A stretch of 64,000 nt of DNA from Sepiola atlantica. Lineage: Eukaryota > Mollusca > Cephalopoda > Sepiida > Sepiolidae. The notes under the pieces were generated by a model. That model was not told where the DNA came from. It saw only the letters and a list, made by a program, of their open reading frames with translations, and did no database searches. The stretch spans positions 3,209,501 to 3,273,500 of the forward strand of contig OY744520.1 in assembly GCA_963556195.1 (NCBI GenBank). The letters run 5' to 3'. Position numbers and translations under genes: made by a program. Positions 50,851 to 62,254 of the stretch are shown here, one piece after another (positions within the stretch are counted from its first letter, which is position 1; each line of letters starts with the position of its first letter).

Positions 50851-51355
50851 TGTTTAATGTATTTAAAGCAATAATAATGTAAGTTATTTACCTTATATAT
50901 TTTAAAGTTATTGTTACTTTCTACCTCAGAAAATAATGAAATCTATATTTTCTCCCTACTCATCCAGCATATACAACATTGAAAATATACTTGCTCAATC
51001 TAGTATATTGAACACTGACTTCTGAGCACTTTTTCTGGTATACAATGTTTAATAAAAATACTGTGGAAATCGTTCTCTCGGGCAATCTTGCGTTTAACGA
51101 TACTGGTTTTAGGTAGGATGTCTCTGTTTATATTATTGATGATACCTGGGCAACGCAAAGTTTACATGCCTGCTCTATCGATGATATTAAGAACTTCGAA
51201 TTAAATTATTTCAATTAGTACATATAATGCTGAATTATTTGTACTAGCGCTCCCGAGAACGCCGAGTTAACAAAAGACAATACTGCGTTTAAACACAGCT
51301 GCTCTATCGAAGATGTTGAGCATTTTGTGATTATTATATAGCATTTACATTCATT

Positions 51356-53070
51356 GCTCCCGTTTTAAAGGGGCTACAAACCGCTACTGATACCAGGCAA
51401 ATTAAATGAAGAGTGTCTCCAGAGCACTACTAAAACCGACATCTAGAATGTATTATCCCCTCTATTAGAAGAGGGATAACGTTAAGCAAGTTAAATGAAA
51501 TTTTAAAAATATTTTCAGAAGTCATGACTCAGCATTTTCAAATGGTTACATAATTACATAACTGAAAAAAATACCATCCCACTCTGACGAAATCCGCCTC
51601 ATATCAGCTTTAGGGTGCATTTAGAGATTCGAAAATACTTCCATTATCTCCATCGGTAAATATTACATACAAATACACTTTTAGATTAAATATATCAAAG
51701 TTGAGGTTTGAATTCTCTGTCATGGCGTCCATTTGATTAGTTCGGAATTTATTATTTAGTGTTAATTCACTATTTTCAATTACTCAAAGAAATGAAGATA
51801 TTCGTTTCAAAACACAGACGGGCAAACATACACAACCACAGAGAAGTGCCATCCTATTATGAATGTATATATCAGAAGAAGCGATAGTTCGGAATTTATG
51901 CAATATTTTCCATTACTCAAAGAAGTGAAGATTATCGGACAAACACAAAGACCCACAGAGAAGTGCACAACGAATTATGACAGAAGAAGCGAGGTTGCTG
52001 ATTGCGAAACTCTATTTGTACAATATTCTCTTGCCACCGACTGTCTTACTATTATTATATTATATAGATATTGAATTTGCGTGAAAGAGGATCACTGACA
52101 TACGAACATGAACTACGTTAGTGTATTATTATATAGGTTTTTAATGAGTGGTAAAGGTGATAGCGTATATACAAACATAAAATGCATTACCTTATTATTA
52201 TATAAGTTTTAAATGTGTGTGAAAGGTGAATAGATACATACGAACATAAACCGCCGTAGCGTATGGTTATATAGATATCAAAATTGTGTGAAAGTTGATA
52301 ACGTAGTACGGAGATGAAATGCCTTAGCGAATAATTAGTATATTTTAAATGATTCTGAAAGGTGAGCACCTACATACGAACATGAAATGCCTTAGCTAAT
52401 GATTATATAGACATTAAATATATGTGACAGGTGATAACGTACGTAGGAACATGAAATTATTAGATAGATTACTGTGAAACGTAATTACGTACGTACACAC
52501 ATGGCATACCTTAGCGTATAGTCATACATATATTGAATATCTGTGAAAAGTGATAACGTACGTACGAACATAAAATGCCTTAGCATATTATTATATAGAT
52601 TTAAAATGTGAGTTAACTGTGATTAAGTACGTACAAACATTAAAAGTATTAGAGTATTATTAGATAGATTTTAAATGTGTGTGATAGGTGATAATGTACG
52701 TACAAACATGAATGCATAAGCGTATTATTGCTCCCGTTTTTAGAAGGTCTCTAAAACGTTACTGAAACGAGCCAAATAAAATTAGGATGCCTCTAGTGCA
52801 CTATTTAAACTACCCTTTTCTGGGTATTTTACTTCCTTCATTCGAAGAGAAATGACGTAAAGAAACGTTTAATAAAAATATTTCCGGAAGTAATGACTCA
52901 GCATTTTCTAATTATTACATAATTATATTGAATTTTTTATTACAAAAAGTACTTTAAATATGTACCTCCACTTTTGACAAAATTTGCCCCATAACCACCT
53001 AAATCAATCAATTAGAGATTCCGAAATAAATCGATTAGCTCCCACGGTGAATCTTACATAAGGATACACT
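51356..53070. repeat. Direct repeat of about 330 bp flanking a minisatellite
   Basis: 51356-51690 and 52728-53070 are diverged direct copies, both starting GCTCCCGTTTT and sharing GACTCAGCATTTTC and TACATAATTA. A smaller repeat of about 115 bp sits between them (around 51770-51840 and 51887-51965, ending CACAGAGAAGTGC). The minisatellite lies just before the second copy. The stretch 50851-51355 shows nothing. Confidence 0.7.
52045..52735 (+). repeat. Minisatellite of about 69 bp, about nine units
   Basis: Starts of successive GTGAAAGGTG-like marks fall at 52081, 52151, 52219, 52288, 52355, 52424, 52474, 52543, about 52610 and 52681: mostly 67-70 bp, one unit shortened. Each unit has GATAACGTACGTACGAACAT-like sequence, then CCTTAGCGTATTATTATATAG. 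The ACGTACGTA core is self-complementary. Confidence 0.85.
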
Positions 53071-53107
53071 TTTAGATGTCATGAGATTATTAAACTTTTT
53101 TCTGTGG

Positions 53108-53226
53108 GGCACCCACACACGCACACACACACACGCACCCACACACGCACACAACCCACTTGCGCATACGCACCCACACACAAAGACGCACATGCCCACG
53201 CACACGCACACGCACACGCACACAGA
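53108..53226. repeat. (CACACG)n-rich tract
   Basis: CACACGCACACA-type low-complexity DNA. The cysteine-rich 64-residue reverse ORF here is an artefact of the repeat. From 53227 to 54200 I see no gene or recognisable element. Confidence 0.9.
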
Positions 53227-54200
53227 CATTGAGTTATATATATATAGATAGATATATGCTTTCAGTTTTTCTCATCGACAAATATTTACAAATTATTATT
53301 TGGGTGTGTGTATTATGTAAATCGGTTCTTAGTATTTGACTAATATATGGAACAATGACAAGTACAACGAATCCGAGCCAGAGTGTGTCTGAGAATAATA
53401 GCAAGTATAACTATCCCACATCCACAAAGCGAAATTGGTGTTTTACCAACGGAATCCATTCATGGGCTTACCCAGGAAACATTCTATTTAAAGCATAGAT
53501 GGGATTCCGACATATATTATCACTCTGCCTCTACGTTTTTCTGACAGTAATTTTAAAACAATATTTAACACTCTTCAAAGCTGTATCATAAGTTGTCACC
53601 CAATACTGCATTGAAATGCATAGTGGTTTATTTCTTAGAAGGTATAGTAGTCGAGATAAGAAAATACTAGAACGAGCACTGAAAACTACTGTCAGTTGGC
53701 GAGCAAATTTAGTATAATGCCTTGAAGAAGGCTGCTAAATTGTACCGGAGAGAATTTAGTGATGTACCCTGGACCATGTTCGACTGGTAGTATATTAAAA
53801 TTGAATGACTGAATAGAAAAATTCAGGTAAAATTTGAAAAAATCTCTACACGCAATATATATATTTGACATTAATTGAACACACATAGTGTTAATTATTC
53901 ATTGAAAGACAATTGAATACTTGCATTGTGAGTTATTTATAGATGTTTACTTGCTTTCTTACTTTTTTATTGGCAAAACTGTTGTACAATGATTATTGTG
54001 AGAGATAATAATCGTCCTCTCTTATGAAAGTAAAACTGTGTAATAGCAATCATCCAGATTTGTAAATATTAGTCTCTTTTTTTTCTTTGATAATTGGTCT
54101 GAATTCATTTGCACAGTTCCTAGTTGAGTCCCGTACGAACTAAATATTTGCTATTTCAAATCCATGTTGAGTTAGCTTTACTGTTATTGATGTGAGTGTA

Positions 54201-54204
<4 letters not shown>

Positions 54205-54272
<68 letters not shown>
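54205..54272. repeat. (TA)n microsatellite
   Basis: Uninterrupted TA array. Confidence 0.95.
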
Positions 54273-54274
<2 letters not shown>

Positions 54275-54559
54275 TATACCACATTTACATTGACTTTTAT
54301 GTAGTTGTGTTTGATCGCCTTCCTTTTGGTTCAAACTGTCATCATTGATTGCATTTCTCTTTTCAAATGTTCTTTCCGTAGCAAGTCCATCTACGCAATT
54401 ATATTCGTCGGTTTCGTAAAAAAGTCATTAACTGCTTTTTCTTTTAACTTTGTTCATCTTTTGTTTTTCCGTTTTGCACTTTTCTGTATTACTCATATAA
54501 TCGCTACATTAATCAGCGATGATCAGCTACTGTGTATGTTACGTTATTCATGTTTTAAA

Positions 54560-57010
54560 CCTAAACCTTGGGAGCTGCGCAGGAGATGTCTGTTTACTTT
54601 AGTTTTAAATTTCTGCATGTCAGTACCGTCAGCAAAAAATGAGAGCAGGGAGAGAGTACTAGAGTCCAGCAGCACGATGAATGAATCATTTGGAGTAGAA
54701 AGCTCTTCGGCAATTGGGGACTTCCACAGTGAATGGATAGAATTTGGCAGATTGTCGGGTTGATCTAGTGAATTTGCGTCGTGGCGCAACCAGTGCAGCA
54801 AGTTCGTCAGAGAACAGTACATTGAAGTACTTGTAAAACAGGCACAAGGAAGCAAAATGGCGGCGGTGGGACACGGTCTGAAGCTTGGTGGATAGAGAAG
54901 GATCTATCAAGTTTTTGACCTTGTCTAAGAGGGGCAGACAAGTTGATCATGCACCAGCCCATATGTAGCAACAATAATCCATGCATGGGCGGATGGTGGC
55001 TGTGTAGAGATATAGGATGATGTCAAACGTGAGAAGTTTACTAGCACGGTAGAGGGAGCCCGCTTTTTTGCAGCAGTCCTGGCAATGTCTTCAATGTATT
55101 TATTCCAATTCATGTTATCTGTGAAAGTTAGGCCGAGGAGTTTGTATGATGAACTATCAGGTAGGCTGTTATTAGTTATGAAAATCGGTCGTTGAAGAGG
55201 TTTCTTGTTGTTATTGAAGGAAAGTAGTTTTGTCTTTGCAGCATTAAAAGTCACCATCCATTTTTTACCCCAATCTACTACAGACTGAAAGTCATTTTCT
55301 AAGGATTCAGCCATTGACTCAGATATGTGCGCGTCGGTTTTGCTCACATGACGAGAGTAGAACGTGGTGTCGTCAGCAAATATGCCTATCTCAGTCTCAA
55401 TTACGTCAAGAGGGTAATTTATTAAAATTAGGAAAATTAGACGCCCTAGGATGGATCCTTAAGGTACACCAGGATTCATGTCATGTTGTTTAGATGAACG
55501 ACCATCGAGGGCAACCGGTATCTTTCTTTTTGGTAGGAAGAATTTAATTATATTAAATATTTGTCCAGAAATACCATATCAGTGCAGTTTTAGGAAAAAA
55601 CCCTTCATGCCAAACCTTGTCAAACGCCTTTGATATATCAATCGCTACCGTCTTAGCTTCACCTGCCTTGCCCAATGTATGATATATGCGTTCAGCGATG
55701 ACCGTTAGGATATCTGCGATAGAGTGTGCTTGTATAAATCCGTATTGATAATCAGAAAGTAGTTTAGCATTAGCTAGCTGCCAGACTATAGCAATATTTA
55801 TTTATGAGTCAATGATTTTAGCAAAGATCAGGAGTAGACTGATTGGGCGGTTGTTTAGAAGATCAATTCCTTCTCCAGAACTCTTGAATACTGGTACAAC
55901 AGAATAAATTTTGCAACTCTCAGGGAAACAAGATTCAGCAAGGCATTTGTTGTATAGTTTAAGGAGGATAAGGGCCAGCTCAGCAGAGCATTTCCTTATT
56001 ACACTTACTGGTATAAGATCAGGCGCACAGACTTTGGAGATGTCAAGTTTTTTTATGATTACTTTGACCGTAGATAGGGTGATGACCAGGTTCTCAAGTA
56101 TGGCTTCAGTCTGCAATGGGAATTTGGGGAGAGCGTTATTTGTCGAGTCCAAAGTCGAGTTTATGGTAAAATGCCGTGCAAACAACATCGTTGTGATTTG
56201 ATAGCGGGGGAATTGTCGATTGTTTATTGTTCATCACACTAGTGTAGATTTTCCAGAATTCACGAGTACCTAGTTTATGTGAGTGAATGCGTTATTTGGT
56301 AATCTATGTATACCTTCTCTTTGCTTCATCAATAACTACTTTGCAATAATTTCTTGCCTCTGCAATTTTTTTGTCTGTTCGCAGTTGACTTATGGCGGCC
56401 GAATTTTCGGAATGTGTTCTGCCTCTCAGGAATAGCAGCTGCAACTTCTGGAATGAACTATTGAGGAGAGTGTGGTTTGCTGAACATTTTTCGCGTGAGC
56501 ACATAATCATCAATGCCTGCTTTAACCCATTTGGTTTGCTCATTTGCACACTGATAAGCATGGAGTAAAAAGGTGTCACCTCATGGGGCGTCGCTGGTGT
56601 GATCCATGAGGGATTCAAACTAAGCCTGCTCATTGTTTCTCGTAGTTTTGAGTAACGGCTCTTGGACGAGTTTTTAAAGTGATAAGTATCATTACCACAA
56701 CGTGAGCAGAGTTTCCGAGCGGGCTTTGTGCATTCGCCACACAAGCATCGGGTAGTGAGGTCAGGAACAGGTCGACAAGTGAGGCTTGCTGGTCCGCACG
56801 ATCAGGAAGGCGGGTCGGAAAAGTGACAGTCTTTGAGAGATCGTAAGCTGAAGAGAAATTAAACGTAGTGTTCCCAGCTGTATCAGTAACGCTGCAAATG
56901 CCCAAGCATTCACGGTGATGTGCATTAAAATCCCAAAATACATTTATTTGGGCATTCGAGCCGAGTAAGAAGGCTCTATCTAAGCCTTCGGAGACAGAGT
57001 CAAACAGTGT
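54560..57010 (-). mobile_element. Jockey-like LINE, longest copy
   Basis: Reverse strand, 5' to 3': end of an exonuclease-endonuclease-phosphatase type endonuclease (FNAHHRECLG near 56930, VDLFLTSLPDACVANAQSPL near 56780, then HVVV). The connector follows (RRYT at 56310), then reverse transcriptase: ISKVCAPDLIPVSVIRKCSA near 56030, NNRPISLL near 55840, and GIFADDTTFYSRHVSKTDAH near 55385, which holds the catalytic FADD. Then FNAAKTKLLSF, YKLLGLTFTDNMNWNKYIED, MDYCCH-like and the C terminus near 54570. The ORF is cut by stops into pieces of 60-146 residues and lacks its 5' end. This copy best represents the family, also seen at 9411, 33957/36815 and 50010. Confidence 0.85.
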
Positions 57011-58229
57011 AAAGTCCGGTATAAAAATATAAGTACTTATTTGTACTTTTCGTTCAGCACATACATATGTGGCTCAAGCAGGGATAAATATATCAGATAT
57101 GTAATGATGTTTTTTGATAAATTATGTCAGGTAAGTAATATTGTTTCGTGATATGTGTGACGGGTGTCTATCTCCCATTTATGCTTTTATTTTTATCGCT
57201 CTACTGTGTTGGTTTCTTATCAATGATTAATATTTCTTTCTGTTTTCTTTTGAGTCATGCATCAAGTTCCCACTGTTTCTTTTTCTGAAGGTGGTTTGCT
57301 TTCCTGGCCAGTAGGTTCAACACTTAATGTAGTACCTTAACAATCATTATTCTATGATAATGATTAACGATCACTAGTAATAGTGTGATGGTTTCACATT
57401 TGGAAACTGCATCATAATATTAGTACCTTTCAGGGGGGGGGGCGATATATAAATAGCTGAAATGTTTCGAGCGGAAAAATTAAGATATAAACTGTCAACT
57501 ATTTTTTTTGTACATATTGAATATTTTGAAATATTTCTTATTTTTTTGTTTTAGAAAGCATGACCAATTCCGACTGATTATTAATAAGTATACTTACATT
57601 GCTTATGTCAAGGGTGTTATGAATACTGAGGGCAAATTATGCCCTCCAGAGTGACGGTTTCTGAAGTTGCTGCATGCTTTATGATGCACAGCATAATTTT
57701 TATTAAGAATTTTATAAAAGCTTCACGTGATACTAATTCAAAAGGGATGGGAGAAATTATAGGGGTGCATCAAGTACATATTAATCACAATTCCCATAGA
57801 ATTAATTGAATGGAGATTCTGTTAGTGTCTCATTACTTATCATATTCTTAGACTAGACTCATTCGTTTACTAATATAAACTAACGATTTTCCCTATTTAT
57901 GATCAGGTTAGCTTTTGTCAACAACTTACAATGTAACACTAATACTATATAGAGTCAGTGTGAATGGTTGAATTCGTCGTTTATATTCTGTTTTCATATA
58001 AATTAAGTTCATTCCATATACATTCATAATTACGATATTTTTCATTCTAAGTAGTATTTATTAAATGCTTTCATACTTGCAAGCACGCTAATCCGGCTCT
58101 TTCTGAATGGAATTCTTTATTTTAAAATCTCAAATATATGATTTAATATGCGAACATATCATTTTGATAGTAAAATACAATCTCGATGTCATTACATTTC
58201 ATGTTCTGTTTACTGTATACATTGCTTCA
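57011..58229. other. Gene-less stretch upstream of unit E
   Basis: AT-rich DNA with a G run at 57434 and a short palindrome around 57345-57370 (TCATTATTCTATGATAATGA). I see no gene. Confidence 0.5.
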
Positions 58230-58336
58230 TTTCCTTGCGTTGGGATTGAACACACTTTCTCTCAATTACAAAGGTGGCACTGTAAATAATAGACACACAT
58301 TACAAAGAGTAGAATCACCCATCCGATGTCAGAATA

Positions 58337-58396
58337 TGATTGGTCAAAATATTGTCAAAGTTTGATATAAAAAAAAATATATAATGTCAATCAGTC
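58337..58396 (+). promoter_or_regulatory. Core promoter of gene E
   Basis: ATTGG 58339-58343, TATAAAAA 58366-58373 (27 bp between starts, as in A, B and D), and a consensus initiator TCAGTCT with A58393. The leader is about 51 bases. The surrounding DNA has diverged strongly from A-D, so preservation of this exact architecture is telling. Confidence 0.7.
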
Positions 58397-58443
58397 TGTA
58401 CAGTTATTTGATTTGATACCTTGAAGAACACCACGGTCAATTA

Positions 58444-58680
58444 ATGATGGGAAATCAGGATTCCGTTATAAAAGACACCGCGAGTACTACAACAGTTCCG
58501 CCCAGAAAACCAGACGTTGATTATGAAACTCCTTTGTATACCCTCGTGACAACGGTGCTTTTCATTGCCCTGATAGCCTTTATTTGGTATATATACTCGA
58601 TCTACAAGAAGCGAATGAACGCAAGGAGTGACCCGGAACCGCTCACCCCGACTACATCTCACGAAGACGTAACTCTTTAA
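58444..58680 (+). CDS. Small single-span membrane protein, divergent paralog E
   Basis: Predicted 78 residues from ATG 58444, or 77 from the adjacent ATG 58447, which has the better context (A at -3, G at +4). It keeps the family signature: PPRKPDVDYETPLYTL at residues 19-34, then a hydrophobic span of about 32-53 ending IWYIYSIY. Its tails are unlike A-D: a Thr-rich N-terminal part and a C-terminal part that starts KKRMNAR. These three basic residues just after the span favour a cytosolic C terminus, the opposite of the prediction for A. Intronless, with its own TATA and initiator. It is the oldest or fastest-changing member; function unknown. Confidence 0.8.
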   Translation: MMGNQDSVIKDTASTTTVPPRKPDVDYETPLYTLVTTVLFIALIAFIWYIYSIYKKRMNARSDPEPLTPTTSHEDVTL

Positions 58681-59591
58681 TAATGCGTATGCAACTCTAA
58701 AGGCTAGCTTCAGCGTTTAATCTATCAAATGACTGAAGGTTGGATTCCACCAGTCTTTTAAATGCCAATATTGATAACAACTTTTAAGTAATTGCATTTT
58801 ATTCATGTACAATTTTATGCTAATTATTAGCTTTACATCATTCGATTTAAAAAGAATGCTTTTTAATATTTTACACTTTCAACAATTGTATATTCTCATC
58901 TGCGATACGCAACCACATATACATTACAGGATTTTTCACTCGAGTACAATTTAAACAAATTCTTTTCGTTTTCACTTTTGAATATTTCTTAATTTAGAAC
59001 CACTCTGTACTTAACAACACTTTTCGCCTGCTTCACATTGAAATTCATAAACCCCGAAACATATGTGTACTTGTAATGTGTGGTTATTTATAAAGTTTAT
59101 GTATGTTGACGGATAATTCTAAGTCCAGAAAAATATTGGCCTCACTAAAATTAGAAACATAACAAATATTTTATTTTTGGACGTTGTGGATTTCCGTTCA
59201 TGACAAGAAGCCGTTTCTTTTTCGAATGTCTTTTAGATTTGACACTTTTTGATTGCTTTGTAGAACCCATTTACTTTGACTTCAATATCTACACTGTTTA
59301 TAAGAAAATAACTCTACCAATGCTGTAGCAATCGCATGTCTATTTTAACATACTTTTTTAAAATTGATTTTCATGACCACATTTATTAGTTTTCATAACT
59401 CAAGTTGCCAAGATTTATAGATTAGTTGATCGGACTAATTAGTGGCATTTGAAGTTTTTCAACTTTTCATTTTCGTAAATATTACAATCGTTTCGTTTTG
59501 AATGTTTTCCATCATGAAATGTTTTCGTACCTGTCTATATTTAACATTTTTTCCAATCCTTGTATACGTGAATTGCTAGTCTATTATTGCT

Positions 59592-59597
59592 AATAAA
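59592..59597 (+). promoter_or_regulatory. Predicted poly(A) signal, gene E
   Basis: AATAAA 912 bases after the stop in the same CTAATAAAA context as gene A, followed by GTAATGTTTTTCGTTGTTTC. Confidence 0.5.
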
Positions 59598-60338
59598 AGA
59601 TTAGTAATGTTTTTCGTTGTTTCATTTTTCTTACCAGTTACATGCTTTATTTTTCTTATATTGATTCGAAAAGGGGTATCGATAATACTGATTTCGTATT
59701 AAGCATTGTGCTGATGCGACATCATACAAATATTTACTCGCTGGCCAACATGCTCATTGCACTTTTTGCTTATCAAATTAAATAAGCATTTAGTTAGTAC
59801 TTTTGTTTCGCATGACAGTCTAAGTTTTTCGTCTCTATTCCTAAACGTCTAATCCTTTGTAATATCAACATGTCTAGAATGAATTTACCATTTTAATTCT
59901 AGGGGCATACTAATTGTTCATATCGCATAACGCTTTGTATGTAATATCTAACACTTTTAGTACGTTTTATGCTAAATCTCGTCCATTGATTCTAACATCC
60001 TCATTTTGAGCGCAGTTTTTAAATGCGAGGTTGTTTTTTTTTTTAAATTGTAGATCACTTACATATCCAAGATATGTTATAAAAAGCAATTAAAATAAAT
60101 ATTTCATTCGTTTTTAATCTGATCAGAGTAGGTGCACACATCCTAATTGTCTCGGTTCATTTTATATATATATGGATATATATATATTCCCACTATTTCT
60201 TTACTATGTGGGAGTAAAGTTTTGCACTTTCTCGTCTTCAATTACCGTTATTACGAATCTTAAAATGCACATGTGTTAGATGCAGATATTTGATTTAAAT
60301 CAAAATATAAAATCAAAACATATTTTCCTCATCTTGAC

Positions 60339-60551
60339 TTTATCTAATATTTCGCTTGCTATAACAAGCCTCGACAGAGCTTTAAACAAAAGGTATTAAC
60401 TTTTTTTTTTCGTAATCCTTCGTGGTCTTCTAGAAGTGACGTCCGATTTTGTGGACAAACGGTGCAAATTTATATTTCAAATTTAAATTAAATCGCTTGT
60501 ATTTGTCAAGCTCTGTAGAGACTTGTCATATCAAGCAAAATATTAGATAAA
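60339..60551. mobile_element. 213-bp foldback (MITE-like) element
   Basis: The first about 45 bp (TTTATCTAATATTTCGCTTG onward) and the reverse complement of the last about 45 bp match at most positions and enclose about 120 bp. Each arm itself holds a small hairpin (GCTTG with CAAGC; CTTG with CAAG). Not present in unit D at the matching place. No target duplication is clear and there is no ORF. Confidence 0.7.
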
Positions 60552-61199
60552 AAAAATAAGGAAGTAAAAGTTTTTTTGATCTTAATAAAAAAAATCTACT
60601 TAAAAATATTTTTTTTAGGCATTTTGCCTCTTTGTTTAAAATTCTAAAGTTGCTTACAAATGAACTCTCATAAATTATTAAAGATTGTTTTAAACTTTAT
60701 GCAACAGTTAATTTTTCAAACCGAATTTACGTTATTTTGCATGTTAATGGAAGAAATATGCATTATTTCATAAAATTAATGTGATATAATTGGTAAGAAT
60801 CTTTTGAATTTCTCTTTAAAAGAGATGGGAATCGTTTAAGCTATTAATACTGGTGACAATTAGAAATATTTTTCTAATACATTAATACGCGTTGATGTCT
60901 GTCAGAGACAAAATTAAGTTAATTTAAATGGTAGAAATCAATCTGTCTTCAAAATGTCAAATCTAGCAGAGCCATAACTCTTGGAATTTAGCGTATATTA
61001 TCATTGCGTATTTTGATATTACTTAACTGTATATAGTACACAATTGACCCCGATAAACTTAATACATTAATAGTCTTAGTGTATTGTTATATATATTAAA
61101 ATAAACACTTCCTATGTACGTGCGTATTGCTCACAAGAATGATCCATGTGTTGGGTTTTTTTTCAGGTATGAAGGTATGTAATTACATAATTGAAATCC

Positions 61200-61236
<37 letters not shown>

Positions 61237-62014
61237 TTGGAACCCTTGTATTTGAATTAAAACATTATTCATTTTAAATGAATACTTAAACAACTTGTGC
61301 TATGTCATACTCCAGTGACTTTATCATTTTATCATAAGTTTAGGCATCCTTTCATGCAATCCACAGAACACGGCACATGATGTTCGGTACTTCTGTAAAA
61401 ATAATATAGATTTGTAAAGGTCTATAATTAAAATTTGATCCAAATTTATTTGCTATGAAAATCCGCTTAATAACAAATTATGAAGAATTATAGTATTTTC
61501 TTATTTCTTAATCTTTTGTGGCTACCGCTGCATTGTATAAATAACAATTCATACAATCCCTGCTTTTGCAAGATAACATCCGTAGTTGATTTCGAAAGCT
61601 TTTGCCATGCTAATACTTTCTGGTAACCTGCGTGTAAACACTGAATTACTGATGGGTTCAGTAACAGCATCCATTGAAATAGCATTGGCTGGTTCTGATT
61701 TGATTCGATATTTTCTGACCTAATTTATTTTTGAGTAAGATATAAGCAGGTTTTTCATCCCGAAAATGTTTACTTTCGTTGACTATGAAAGAACTATTAA
61801 GTTCATAGCGATTTAGATAAACTCACAAGTGTTCAGCCACTTTTCACCAGCGTAGTTCTGTAGTTTCGTAGTTCTCTAATTATTTAGATTTCAATTCCGA
61901 TTTACGCAAAGAATGTCTAGCTCCAATGGATAATTAAGCCAATGCAATCACTGTTATCTACTATTGATAATCAGCTAATCAGATTCGCAATTACAAAATA
62001 AAAAAATTAAAAAA

Positions 62015-62254
62015 GTGACTTCTCGCGCAGACGACGCGATATATGTAAACATAGAACGCATTATTTCACCAGCGAAAAATAAAAATGTATCATTTTCGGT
62101 GGAAAGATATACTTGTTTCTCAAAATATATTAAAGAATTCGAAAGGATCACAACCAATAATTCCAAAAAAATACGCAGCACTTCGGACGTTTTATGCTAC
62201 TTAACAAATCATAGACCAACATATCTCCAGAAAATATCCATTGAAAATAGCTAA
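62015..62254 (+). CDS. Possible small ORF, unit E (doubtful)
   Basis: Open frame of about 79 codons, TSRADDAIYVNIERII and then EFERITTNNSKKIRSTSD, VLCYLTNHRP. It has no ATG at its head (GTG where unit D has ATG). The unit D counterpart at 46542 shares TSRADYAIY, EFERIT and TSDVLCYLT but is interrupted. I do not recognise it. It may be a decayed gene or exon. Confidence 0.25.
   Translation: MTSRADDAIYVNIERIISPAKNKNVSFSVERYTCFSKYIKEFERITTNNSKKIRSTSDVLCYLTNHRPTYLQKISIENS

Noticed and set aside
53035..53229. Cysteine-rich 64-residue reverse ORF resembling a small secreted peptide
   Set aside because: It is the translation of a CACACG simple repeat.
54305..54763. 152-residue + strand ORF
   Set aside because: Its second half is antisense to the LINE C terminus; its first half is AT-rich random hydrophobic sequence without support.
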